A DNA stretch of 64,000 nt from Chrysaora quinquecirrha (GCA_014526335.1 JACTAT010000049.1:2540258-2604257); one strand, 5' to 3'. Shown: positions 25,985 to 37,724, numbered from the stretch's first letter. Translations and numbers: made by a program. The notes: generated from the letters alone by a model not told the origin.

Positions 25985-26518
25985 ATGTCAACTGAAGATA
26001 CATGGAAATTCATCAAAAAGAACATAGCCTATGGGATTGAAAAATATATCCCTTCTAAACAAAGTAGCATGTTTGGTTTGAAGCGGAAACCACTCTGGAT
26101 GAATAGTACGGCTCTTGCAAAACTTAAAAAGAAAAGAGCTGCTTATAAAAAGTATCTGTTAACCAAAGAAGGAAAAGATTATGCTGAATATGCAAAATTT
26201 AGAAATCAATCTAAATGGGAGATATATCGTCGTCTGCGCGGAGATCTCATCAAAACATATAAATTCACACATAACCTTTACAATATAGAAAGTAACGCGT
26301 TATTACCAAGAGCCACTGGCAATACTAGAGGGCAAAGTTTAAAGTTGTCAAAGCAGAAATTCAACCTTGATGTGAGAAAACGATTTTACAGCAATAGAGT
26401 TTTCAATTACTAGAACAGTTTGCCGGGAGATGTTGTAAATGCCAGAAGTATAAACAGTTTGAAAAATAAATTAGACACATTTATAAAGACAAAATATTCT
26501 CTACAGACCCTAGCGCAT
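25985..26518 (+). pseudogene. Collapsed LINE (CR1/L2-like) fragment
   Basis: The frame first reads like the region between endonuclease and reverse transcriptase of a LINE ORF2 (KPLWMNSTALAKLKKKRAAYKKY, shown here only in part), then jumps directly to the far C-terminal tail, with TRGQSLKLSKQ and FYSNRVFNY followed by a stop at TAG and NSLPGDVVNARS. The whole reverse transcriptase catalytic region is missing between them, so this is an internally deleted, 5'-truncated copy. Family naming is inferred from these two motifs. Confidence 0.65.
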
Positions 26519-26777
26519 TTTAACAATAAACAACAACACATAAATTTAAATTATAACATATTAATGGGGTCTGCTCGAGTAAAAGGGGTAGGCTTGGGGC
26601 TGATGGTTTTGATTACATAATTTTCTTTCTTTCTTTGGCCCCCGGTTCTCCTTTTTGCTCGAGTGGCCCCTATATGAGTTTGCTACTGGCTCTTAGGCTA
26701 CTGCAAAAATGTATAAGTATAATTATAAGTGTAAGTAAGAACTTTATTTACCAATGCTCCCCTATTAGCTCTTACAG

Positions 26778-28039
26778 CAACAGCAAATAAGCAGACAGAG
26801 AAGAAGATAGTGAAATCATTGGCAATGAAGAACTTCACAATGATACAGGTTAGTCCAAATATACTTAATATCAGGTTATGTTGCATAAAACTTTCCAAAT
26901 ATGACGCTTCAGTTCTGAGTTGGTTGGTGGATGGATTGAAAGCTGAAAGGAATATATTTCCAAAGACAATTATTTACTGTCAGTCTATAGAAAAGGTCTT
27001 TGAAGTGTTTGTGTTGTTAAAGGATGAACTTTGCAAATACGCATATCTGAAAGAAGATGAAGGTCTAGATGATTTATTGATTGGCATGTTTCACCATAAG
27101 ACTCTTGAGAAGCACAAACAAAGAATTATAAATGATTTATCTGTTCCAGATGGATCCTGTTGACTCTTAGTTGCAACAACTTCACTTGAAATCGGAGTTA
27201 ACATAAGGGATTTGCGTTATATCATTCATTGTGGATCTCCAAGGAGCATAGAGGAATTCATACAAGGCATGGGTCGTGCTGGTAGAGATAACAAAGAATC
27301 TAGCAGCATTTTGTTTTTTACTTGGAGGCAACATGCAAATGCCTCTCAAGAAATAAAAACCTTTACAAATGCAGGAAATCAATGCTTACGGACAGCATTG
27401 TATGGTAATTATACAACATCTCAGATAAAAAGACCAGATTTGAAACACCAGTGCTGTTCTTTCTGTCACAAATCATGTTTGTGTGAGGAAGACAGGACCT
27501 GCCAGACGAGCACACAAGTATACGAGGAAGAAAACTCTGAAGCTCTGTTTAAAGAAATAAGACAAGCATCAAAGGGAGAAAAAGAGCTATTTTATGGTGT
27601 TCTACTTGATTATAAATCAAGGGTTGAGAAGGCAAGGGAGAACTGTCATTTATTTACAAACATGGAATACATAACTGGTTAATTGGAAAGAACAATTACA
27701 AATGTGCCTGAAAAAACTAATCTCATCAACACTGTCGAATTTGTTACAAGCCACACTTAGGTTATGTCGGAAAAGCATGCAGGTGAGATAATTCTAGTCT
27801 TACAGGAAATATTTGAAGACATCACTGAAGATGAGATAGAGAAAGCAAAACAGCTGTGTTCAGGTGGTCTGACATTATTGCAGAAAACCTCTGCTTCTCT
27901 TCCTGCATTTGAGTTCAATGATTCAGACTTTCAATTGGAATCTGTTACCAGTGAAATTGAAAGTCATTACAACTTTGATGATGTTGAAAGTATTGGAGAG
28001 GAGTTTGAATGCCTTGAACTTTCCTATGATGATAAATAG
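26778..28039 (+). pseudogene. RecQ-like superfamily 2 helicase, C-terminal half, three in-frame stops
   Basis: The exon starts after CTCTTACAG with TATANKQTEKK (helicase motif III region) and runs in one frame to 28039. Visible motifs are IYCQSIEKV (motif IV), TTSLEIGVNIRDLRYIIHCG (motif V) and QGMGRAGRD (motif VI). A zinc-type cluster CCSFCHKSCLCEE follows, then an acidic tail. TGA at 27161-27163, TAA at 27680-27682 and TAG at 27761-27763 interrupt the frame. The N-terminal half with the Walker A and DEAH motifs is absent, and a LINE fragment lies just upstream. RecQ helicases unwind DNA 3' to 5'; such short copies are often spread by transposons in invertebrates. This copy cannot make a full helicase. 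Confidence 0.82.
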
Positions 28040-28578
28040 CTGTGTATAATTGTAGTTGCAAACTGGATCTAGTAAAAGAATATGGTAATAACATGTTCTT
28101 GCTCGCTCTTTTGCTCCACTGTGGTCAAGAAGAATAAGATTCTGTATGCAAGTGCAGACAGAAAGGGGCATCTGGCTCTCATCAAAATTCTAATTGCCAT
28201 TGCAATATTTGGGTCATTTGTGTCAGTTGATTTCCCTTCCAAAATTTTTTCTTTCCTCGTTGAGATATTGTTATATTTTTCATGAACATATGTATAAAGG
28301 GTGTTCTAGCTTTCATCTTATTCACAGTAGCACTGTTACTTATAGTCAACAAATCAGATGTTTGAATCTTTGCTAAAATGCTTGTATCTTTGGAGCTCAC
28401 AATTTTTGAAGTTTCATTTTATATCGTATTTTCAACGCAGGTAGTCAGCTGTGGACCACACTCACGATCGTCTGCTAGTTTATTTATTGCAGCCTTGATA
28501 TTTCCTGTTGTCAGTGATTTTATAATTTCAGAAATTCCACTTGATTGTATTTGCTTCTCTTTTATACCAGAAGAATTA
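28040..28578. other. Non-coding spacer before the HECT-DDE element
   Basis: No coding signal. The segment could be the 3' region of the RecQ-like remnant. It ends at the TA dinucleotide where the transposon begins. Confidence 0.45.
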
Positions 28579-28800
28579 CGGTGGCCCACAACTGCCACGC
28601 GCAAATATAAAACAATCGCATAGAAACAAAATTAATCCGCACGAATACAAATTTCAAACGCACAAATACAAACTTCAAACGCACATTTAAAGTTCGGCCG
28701 CACATTTAAAACGCTTAGTCGCACATTTAAAGTTCAATCGCACATTTAAAAATCAGTCGCACAAATACAAATTTCAAACGCACAAATAAAAATTTCAAAC
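28579..28800 (+). repeat. Left terminal inverted repeat of HECT-DDE element
   Basis: About 220 bp that pair with 34020-34246, with only a handful of differences. It contains repeated CGCACAAATACAAA and TCGCACATTTAAAG units. Further units continue to about 28890 in direct orientation, so there is also a subterminal repeat tract on this side. Confidence 0.92.
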
Positions 28801-28951
28801 GCACATATAAAGTTCGGTCGCACATTTAAAACACGTTTCTATGCACATTTAAAACGCTTGGTCGCACATTTAAAGTTCAGTCGCACAAATCTATGGCAGG
28901 CAGGAAGAGGGCTGTCAGGAGAGCGCGCGCAATTGAACACACAAATCCACG

Positions 28952-31666
28952 ATGTTCTGTTCAAAATGTGGGGCATGGTTCGATGAGAAACAAAATCCAC
29001 CAGGGTTCTGTGCTCAGTGTGGTCAAAGTGAGTACGAGCTTTAGACTATATGCATTTAAAACCTACTTTTTAATTTCTTACCAGTAATTTTTTTTTATTC
29101 GAAAGGGCATCAAACAACAGTTGTCTCTCTAACAGCTGCACGTGTCAGCTTTATGAGCTAGGCTAGGCCCTGCACATCTGGAACTCTGTTATTGCTGCAC
29201 TCACCACAGACAGCACTATATCATACACACTGTAAATGAAAGGTGGTTGCATGCAGAGGTTAAATTGGTGAATTTCAATCCTGAGAAAGTTCTAGTTTTT
29301 TATCTTACTGTAGGCTTACTAGTGTTTGTTTATGAGTTTCATTGTCATTTTTTAGATTTGTCCCTTTTTGGGTCAGAAATTCAAGCACAAGATGTGAAGG
29401 TGAAAGTTAGTGAAAGACCCCCAACTGGTTAGTTAGTTTTTCTTTCAAGAACATTTTCTGTTTTACTCAGAATGTTTAAGTTCTTTATTTGATGTGTTGC
29501 ATTTCCATGATCAAAGAAGTTGATTAGAATTAGAAATGGTTTCATGTATAAGTTGTGGTCAGTTAAACCTTCACAGTGTTTTGCTAAGCAAATGCTTGGG
29601 GTTGGCCTCTTTTTAGTAATTTCAGATGGTCCTTATCTATATTCCCTGTCTATCATCACAGTGCACTTACAAATTCCACATTGTGATGAAATGCACTTTG
29701 TTTTAAGTATTTGTCTTTTACTGATAGTTTTAGTAACATTGTTGGTGTTAAATCTGTATTCTGTATTACATTTATTTGTAGAACTAACTCCAGCACAATC
29801 TTTCTGGCAAAGCACAAGGGGTCAGTTGCCGAGAAAAGAAATCCCATCATTCCATGCCTACCGTAAGTCTAAGGGAAAGGAATGGAAGTCTCGTGTCACT
29901 ACCCCTAAAGAAGAAAACAAACCTGTTGATGTGGTCATTACAATTGGACTTTTGGAGTGGTCTGAGTCAGAGCAAAAGCTGAAGGCAAAGAGAGGACGGC
30001 GACTTGCCTTGAGAGTTTCAACAATGGATCCTTGCTCGACAATCTTAGACAAAGCACAGAAGAAGTGGAAGGACTATCAGTCAGATTCTTACAAGGAAAC
30101 TGAGTATGTATTGACATATCCCAATGGAAAGTCTGCCCAATTTATGCCGGGAACATCTGAATTTTTCAATCTTAAAAAATACAAAGAAGAAATTGGTAAA
30201 GAGTATAGGCGCTTAATTTTCTACATTTGCAAAATGGAAGACTTCCTGGCTTCAGAGAATATGTCTGATACTGAATATGAAACCCCTGCCAAAAGTCTTC
30301 AGAAGAAGACTTAGGTATCTATGATTTTTTAACTCAACAAACAACAGCTGCAACAGAATCAAGCTTTAACAATGACTTTGATCTCTTTGGAGCATCTGGC
30401 ACCAATGTTGCCACATGTGCCATACAGCCTGAAGAGGGAAATTCAGATTTCTATTTTAAAAAGCCAGTAATTGAAGACAAAAGCAATTCATTTGAAGAGA
30501 AGATGAGGAATTTGGGAAAGATTTTTCAAGAAGGAATAGAAAATGTATTCACCTTATCAATTCGAAGACGGAAGATCTGGCCGGATGCAAGCTATAAATT
30601 GAAAAGAGCATTTGAAAATGGGGTTAAACCATTTACAGTTCAGTTCATTGGTGAAGAGGCTGTGGATGCTGGTGGTCCGCTCAAAGAATTCTTTACAGTG
30701 CTTTTTGAAGATGTCAAAAAGTACCTGCTATGCTCTGGAAATGGTATATCATACACTTTTCTTCATGACATTGAAAAACTTAGAAACAGAGATTATCATA
30801 TGTTTGGCACATTAGTTGCTTTGGCTTTGCTACAGGAATGCAGTGGTCCACGGTATTTTATGCCATGTGTTGTTGCAAAGCTGTTAAATGGACATGAAAT
30901 CAAAGCAACTAGAGATGAGTTACCAGACTATGATGTGAAGGTGAAACTTGAAGATTTGCTGTCAGCTAAAAGCGATGAAGAGTTTCAGATGAAGATCAAT
31001 GCATTTACTGAAAGATTCTCTTTTGGTATTACACGGGCAGCAATTAAGATGGAGGAGAGGGAGCAAATTGCAGATGACATTGCACAGCATTTTTGCCTTT
31101 CATCGTGTCATGAGGAAATGGAAGATTTCCGGAAGGGTCTTGATGTCCTTGGATTGGTGCAAATTTTAAAGTATCATTATGAGGAGAGTAAAAGTGAATT
31201 CCTTATTGCACAGAGTCAATCAGCATCAGAGGTTATGCTGTTATTTAAAACTGTCAATTTCACCAAAACTGATGACGGAGATTTTGCATCTGTCGGTAAA
31301 AGGGAAGCTGAAGAAGATATCTACTTCAACCTAACAAATCTGGTTGAAACATTGGAGCATAAGGGACATGTTTCAGTTCAAACAATTGAAATAGATGAAC
31401 AAGGGGGAGAAAAAGAGAGCACAAAAGAATTCAGGCTTGAAGACTTTGTTCAGTTCTGCACTGGTTCAAAATATGTTATGCCATGTCTCAAAGGAAAGGG
31501 GACAGTGAATTTTGACCACAGTGGAAAATATGGAGCACTTGTTGCCAACACTTGCAATGTAACATTGACATTTCCTGTTATAGAGAAATATACACAATCA
31601 GCAGACATTTTCGTGAAACAAGCTGTTACTGACATGTGCAGCCAAGATGGATTTGGTATGGTTTAA
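28952..31666 (+). pseudogene. HECT-type E3 ubiquitin ligase-like protein of the transposon
   Basis: Exons are inferred as 28952-29027, 29356-29427 and 29782-31666, with matching phases. Exon 1 is a mini zinc ribbon (MFCSKCGAWF...FCAQCGQ). Exon 3 holds a domain with VVITIGLLEW and RRLALRVST, an acidic linker, then a HECT domain. Frame changes once near 30290, close to an AAAA run, after which the frame stays open to 31666. In the downstream frame counted from 30503 (387 residues) the HECT motif DAGGPLKEFF starts at residue 55, and the putative thioester cysteine is C351 in VANTCNVTL, in the usual place near the C-terminus. HECT ligases take ubiquitin from an E2 on that cysteine and pass it to substrates. 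What it would modify during transposition is unknown. Only the single frameshift breaks it. Confidence 0.85.
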
Positions 31667-32076
31667 GAGGCCACTAGGGACCTCATTTCGTGAAGACGGG
31701 ACTTATTTAACATTTTGTTTCTTGCATATCTTTTGTTATATTGGTTCATGCTCCAATTATTTGCTGAATTAGCTAACATTTTATAGAAATATTGAACGTT
31801 TTGTTGTTACAAATTCTTTTGTTCTCTAATTACATGTTCCAAACATTTGCTAAATAAGCTAACATGTTACAGAAATATTTGTCGGATATGTAGTTAAGCT
31901 GCTTTAAGTCATTTCTATGTTGATGTTGATTATTATGTTTATTTTATAGTTTTGTAGTTCCTGAGAAATACCATGCATCTGCATCACTTGAATTCAAAAA
32001 TTGGAAAAGAAGAAGATATCTAATATTAGCAACACTAACAATTTGCTGTTTTTCGTAACGGAATGCGTTTGACATG

Positions 32077-33852
32077 TCAACATGCCGTGTTCATTAAAAG
32101 TTCATGCAATGATAAAGCTTCTTGCCAGTTTTGCGGTCTTGGTAAATGATACGTATTCACGACCATCTGAAAATATTCTTGGAAATCGTTCTCTTGCTGG
32201 CTTACCACGATATGTGCATTGATATAATTAATTTGCCTTTCGGGTACACGGATCAACAAATTGTTCATTCCACCATGTCGTTCTGGAATATAGAATAAAG
32301 TATCAGGGCGTCCTGCAACAGCATTGTGTCTAGATCGTCGAATCCGATGTGTGTTCCACTGTTCTCTGAATAGATCGAGATGTGTTTGCAATAGAGGAGC
32401 AAAGCAAAACCATAAGCACTCTTTGCTTAACTCCAAAGACATATCTATGACCTTTCTAAACTCTAAGTCAGAATAGAAATTTCGCCACCACGAAGTATAA
32501 TACGTGGAGCAATGAGACCACCACCCCTCTATACGCTTGTTTCTTGGGGATGGAACATAACGATGGGCATTTGAATCATCTAACAGGAAAGCTTGAATGG
32601 CAGCAGCTATGCCATTTTCTGTCCCAAGGTCAGATATCAACTCCAACGGACAGCCGCCAAGAGTAGTTACCGTGTCAATGTACATCGAGGCAATATTGTC
32701 CGGTGAATTGTTCGATCTTATCACCTTTAACCACAACATACGCCTGCTATACCCATCAATACCACCATGAATGGGAAAGCCCCATGGTTTCAACTTATCA
32801 TGACCATCTATGTGCCATGCAAAATTTGGCCCCGGATTATTATACTCTCTGCGTTTTAATTTGTTGCGTTTTCGTGTAGAACAACCATCTGGGTCGATTT
32901 CCTTCAACAATGACTGAACTACAAAACGCGGTACTTGCAGCCCCTCCTTCCTGAGTCTATGCCACAAAGCGCGATATCCGCATAAGGACATTGGACCACT
33001 TTTTAGTTCTGTTATCCTTCTACGTGCTTGCTCCAGCTTCACGGTGTACTCTGCCGCACCGGGTCTATTTTCCTTTTAAACCATATTGTCTCAAGCGCCT
33101 CAGGAGTGTCCTATAGCTTAACTCGCATTGGTGGTATCTTTCAAGAAAATTCAAGATCTCGTCGTATTCATACCCACAATTGAAATAATATCTTATTGCA
33201 TCTTCCTGATTGAATACTGCTTCACCTTCTGCTTCACTATCGTCTTCAAAATCGCCTTCAAAATCGTACCCAAAGTGATGTTCATCTCTCTCCAGTTCTA
33301 TAAAATAGAAAGTAACAGTTGGGTTTTCAGATCCTAGATACTTTAGCCAGTCTATGGACTCGTTGAAAGTGATTACTGTAGCCTACATCCCTTGTTGCGA
33401 AGGGGTGCTGTCGCAACGTAATACGTATGCGTCTAGCTATATTTCAATTAATAGGTTTGCTCGAAATTTACCATTCATGATGGTACTAACTCTCGCAACC
33501 TATTTTATTTTAGCCGAAATTGAGCCATTTGAGCCTACCTTTAAGATTGTTTCAGCCATACCCAAAATTTTACAAAACTCCTCCATTTTGAAAAGGGGGT
33601 GTACAGCAACCCAGTATAAACAAGAACAGTGTCAGAACATGTGCTTATAAGTTTTAATAATCGTCGATCAGTAAGTAAGCATTATAAATCATGTTAGATT
33701 GGAATAGACTGTGCCCAATAAACGATGAAATAAACGATGCTTCTCAACAAGCTAGCAAAATGGAAAAACACCTTAAACTTACCATGTCCACAAAGACGAC
33801 AGTAGCTATCAGTAGGCTCTGCAGCAGCATTCTGACAGTTTCGACATACCAT
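32077..33852 (-). pseudogene. Integrase-like DDE transposase of the HECT element
   Basis: Minus-strand exons are 33852-33783 (zinc ribbon, MVCRNCQNAAAE...YCRLCGH) and 33297-32077, joined in phase 1 by a GTAAGT donor and a TTTTATAG acceptor. Exon 2 gives an acidic stretch, an HTH (YYFNCGYEYDEILNFLERYH), then the DDE core. In the long frame starting at 33042, D79 (WHIDGH), D138 (LISDLG) and E172 (RIEGWW) form the triad, with 58 and 33 residues between. Frame changes once near 33070, between HTH and core. In this family the enzyme cuts and joins the element ends. It converges tail-to-tail with the HECT gene. The copy is otherwise complete. Confidence 0.87.
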
Positions 33853-34019
33853 TCTACATAGCTACATACCGTTCACAGCTTCCCAATGAACTTTAAATCT
33901 CCTTCTAACATAGCCTTGTTAGGCCCACTTCGAAATCTGTTTAGGTAATAAAATAAATTATACCCAATACACTGAAGATGTTTTCTAACAATGTTTAACA
34001 ATGTGTGAATTACGACCTA

Positions 34020-34246
34020 AATTCAAATTAAATTTGTATTTGTGCGTTTAAAATTTGTATTTGTGCGACTGATTTTCAAATGTGCGATTGAACTTTAAAT
34101 GTGCGACTAAGCGTTTTAAATGTGCGGCCGAACTTTAAATGTGCGTTTGAAGTTTGTATTTGTGCGTTTGAAATTTGTATTCGTGCGGATTAATTTTGTT
34201 TCTATGCGATTGTTTTATATTTGCGCATGGCAGTTGTGGGCCACCG
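34020..34246 (-). repeat. Right terminal inverted repeat of HECT-DDE element
   Basis: Inverted partner of 28579-28800. It ends TGGCAGTTGTGGGCCACCG, followed by TA. Confidence 0.92.
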
Positions 34247-34248
34247 TA

Positions 34249-36092
34249 GCGGCTCCAATCTTGAGGCTCTGGTACCCAGGGTAAGAAATTATTTGCAGAA
34301 AGAACAAACTAGTTTTCAGATGATAAAAACCAAATACTTCTAGGCTTTCGACAAAGTGTTTGGCTATAAGCCATTTCTACCATAGATGCGCTCAAAAGTG
34401 CATTTCTTCTTTTGCTCTTCCGTGATGGCAATGCAGTGATGGCTGCTTACAAGATTTCTAACACGTTTTTTATTGGTAGATTAGCGCTATGAACAATGCT
34501 TAACACGACAGGCAGATTGATTGAATGAGAAACTAAGCATTGGGAAGCCATTCTTCCCCTTGATGCGACAACACCTCATGATTATTTTGGATATCTTAAT
34601 TAAAGAATTCCAATGATTTGTACATTTACGTTTTCTTCTCGATTATTGAGACTTTTTGCATTTGGACTTCAGCCGTGAGATCATAGAGCAGGGGGAGAGC
34701 ATCTTAGCATTATTACAGCACATTTTTGTTACAGCCATTTGACAGTGTGCTGCGCATCTGGTAGTCTGTTCTTTTCAATACAGAAGTCAGAAACAGCCTC
34801 CAGCACATCCCCTTTCACTTGCCCTCTACGCTTGTTGCAACTTAGGTGCAGTTGTTTGCTGACATGGGAAACCCAAATGTGGACGTTGAAATTAGAAATA
34901 AAGCATAATGGTGACAAATGTAGAAGTTGGTGATGCTGATTTTGGATCAAACTCGCTTTGCTTAGTTACGTAACCTGCTGTAACCTAACTGGAGAAGAAA
35001 TTGAAATTAAATAAAGCGAGTTTCCTCGTGCAAAAAGTAATGGCACGAATCAGCTTAACTTCGAATAAAAATTTTAGGGTGTTACATTCTGAGAGTGTGA
35101 AAATTAGAGATCAAAATTTGAAGGAATAAGTTTTTTTTTTACAAAAATGAATTTCAAAGTTGTTCTTATAGAATGGAACCATATGACCTATATAAACTGG
35201 GTTTTATACCATGTCGCACTTTTGATTCATTTTGGAAAGATGGTTTCATATACTCAAAAATAATATTATTTGCGTAAATTAGTTGCCCGTTTCACGTTTT
35301 TTGTACGTTTTGGTGTCAAGTTTCATTTATTTCCCTTTGAGACTCCCATTGACACTGTAAAAAGTGTCCTGGATTTGCATCTCGATTGGTGCTTCAGCTC
35401 AGATTTTTATCAATTGTGCAAATGTTTCAAAAATCAGATTCCAGCCATTAACGGTATCACTTTAAGAAAGTCTTTCTTTTCTTGATATGCTCCTGAGTAT
35501 CCCCAACATTCAGGCAGTCAAAGAACAATAAGCTTTAGACCACAATCCAAATCCTCATGATAAATGTCACTAATGTGGTTCCATAAAAGGTGACAACCAT
35601 TGTTCCAAAAACATCCTTTTGAATTTCCATTCCCAGAGTGGTATGAATTGTTACAGGCTGTCCTCATTAGATGCGGAGCATCTGAGAAGTACATTTATTG
35701 CCCAGCATAAAATTCATTTTTTGTTTCACATCCAAATCACCAACACTAGCAGGCAATAACCCCCTAGCCCTGCATCCGACATAAGTTTTCAATATCTTAA
35801 TGTATTCTCAAGAAACTGGCTGGTCAGCATACCAACCTTTTTCGCATGAGCAAGGAACCCAATGTTACAGTCAGTGATCCCATTTTGCAACACAAGTTTT
35901 GGGCACAGAATAAGCAGTGTGACCCCATCGAATCACCAACCATAAACAATAGAAAAGACCCATAAAATTTCTCACAGCCCTAGAAAACCTAGAAAATGGC
36001 AGATCAAGAACATAATGCAAAATTCATAAAGTCAAAATCATAAGAACCCATATAAAGGGACCACAGCTAATTTCACCAGGGCGCCGGCGGCC
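34249..36092. other. Non-coding, no gene seen
   Basis: No frame with a family signal and no repeat border recognised. Frames of about 70 codons near 34739 and 35270 lack supporting motifs. Confidence 0.45.
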
Positions 36093-36790
36093 TCAATGTA
36101 AAGAATACAAAAGCCTAAATGACAGTGGGTAAAAGACCACACCTGCCAGAAAGATGGCATTAATGGGGCAAAAGTTTATCTCCTTATAATGTAGTACTAC
36201 CCCTTCCATGACTTTAGTCCATAAACCAGAACCATAGCCAGAACTTAGTCTTATTCCCCCTGATAAGTAAGTGTTCTCAAGGTCCAGAAACAGCCATGTC
36301 AAACCCGTAGACCAGACCCATCTATTTGTTTCATTGTTCTTAATTAATTCGTTTTGGGGTATTTCCGCTAGTTTAGCTTGTTTGTTCAATGGTTTGTTCA
36401 TGTATACGTGAATTAGATGCCCCTTGGATGATACAAAAATGAGAGAGACAAAACGCAAAGGAGGCAAACAAAACAGAAAGAAACAAGGAACAAAACGAAT
36501 AGAACAAGACAATCTTAAACCTGTTCTAAATAAACAAAACCAAGTTAGAATCAGTTGGCTTTCTAATATCTTTTTGTATACATTGTAAGCTTTGCTTGAA
36601 TAACGGCCTAGAGCTTCTATTAAATAATCTGCAAAACCCAGTGATGTTGCAGTAGTGGCTGCGCCCACACGAAAACCATGTAAAGTCAATGTCTGAGGCC
36701 AACCACATTTCTTCAGAACACTCTACAGCCTGTTATTCAGGGTACTTTTCGTCAAGGCAGACACATTGCCTCAAAGAAATAAAGGATCAT
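36093..36790 (-). pseudogene. Tyrosine recombinase C-terminal remnant (DIRS/Crypton-like)
   Basis: The minus frame reads LHGFRVGAATTATSLG, then LIEALGRYSSKAYNVYKK, the box II pattern of tyrosine recombinases with H-x-x-R and a final Tyr (here in KAYNVY). Upstream in the same frame, VNDPLFL and KSTLNN match the region before box II but are broken by two stops (TGA and TAG). After about residue 45 the open frame no longer looks like protein. Such enzymes occur in DIRS-type retroelements and Cryptons; with no neighbouring reverse transcriptase recognised, either source is possible. Confidence 0.7.
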
Positions 36791-37724
36791 TTACACCACC
36801 TCTTAACCCTATCTACACCGAGGGGGGGCTAAAATAGCCCCCCTCCTACATTTCTTTACACAACTCAAAATGCACGAAGGTGGATGAATGTTCTTGACTT
36901 TGCCTAAAAGTTATCTGCGGATCTTGTGATGTGGTAGTTTCCATGGTTACTAATGAACCATCACCATAGCAACCATGTTGAAAATTGTCACTATAGGACC
37001 AACAAAATTAAACACCTTAAAAACAAGTTTATATTGCCATTAAGCAACTGAATATGTAGCCCTTTTCGATTCGGGTGTAGTGAACTTAAGCCCTTGCTAT
37101 CATCCATGGGTCAATAATGAAGTTAGGCATTTCAAAAATTTCAAATGCAAGGCCGTTTTGCTACTACGGAAACAGAGAACTTCGTAGCCATGAGTTTTTC
37201 TTTAAGTTTAAATAAAGACAGAAAAAGATGTTAATCTGTATTGTAAGCAGTTGCTGGTAATTTAAATAACCATGTCCTAACCTTTTTATTTACATCCATT
37301 TGAGTTTATGATTAATAAGCATTGTTTCTTAACCATATCTTGTTTTTCTCACATTGTTCCACAACATTATCTCGTTTGTCTCACATTGTTCCTTCTTTCG
37401 TCTTACTAGACCTTTGGTTGGTGTATCTAGCAAACAACCAGAACCACCTTCTCTAGTGCAAAATATAAATTTGCATTACTCTGTATAACACCATTTCCAT
37501 TGTGAAAATGTTCTTATCTGCTGCTTAACACCTTTAAACCTTCATTACAATAACATTTCGAGTTAACATCTCTTAAACCTTAAAAATTGAAACAAAAGTT
37601 CATTACTTGGAACCAGGAACCTACAGTCTGAAATGTTAAATATGTACCCCATTATATACGAATCAATTCAGCTTGAAATTTGAAATAGATGCATCAAATA
37701 AATAAAGCTCGTGATAGATGCATG
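36791..37724. other. Non-coding with one strong hairpin
   Basis: GAGGGGGGGCTAAAATAGCCCCCCTC at about 36820-36845 forms a near-perfect G/C hairpin with a 3-4 base loop. No gene is seen in the remainder up to the satellite. Confidence 0.55.

Larger units (their letters stand above)
28579..34246. mobile_element. Complete 5.67-kb DNA transposon with HECT ligase and DDE transposase
   Basis: Near-identical inverted ends begin CGGTGGCCCACAACTGCCA at 28579 and end with its reverse complement at 34246. Each side is bracketed by TA, which may be the target duplication or the outermost bases of the repeat. The ends extend over about 220 bp and are built from TCGCACATTTAAAGTTC-like units. Inside are two convergent genes, a HECT-domain protein on the plus strand (28952-31666) and an integrase-like transposase on the minus strand (33852-32077). 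The high similarity of the ends implies recent movement, yet each gene shows one apparent frameshift. The superfamily is uncertain; the transposase type is the integrase-like DDE class shared with 7725-9589. Confidence 0.9.

Noticed and set aside
28579..28890. Short regular CGCACATTTAAAG units resembling a CRISPR or iteron array
   Set aside because: They belong to the terminal inverted repeat of a DNA transposon and recur in inverted form at 34020-34246.
29520..29781. Hydrophobic N-terminal extension of the HECT protein
   Set aside because: The frame runs through the intron before the TTATTTGTAG acceptor; the hydrophobic residues are intronic.
36093..36550. Long C-terminal extension of the tyrosine recombinase
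   Set aside because: After the KAYNVYKK motif the composition loses protein character; it is probably chance open sequence.
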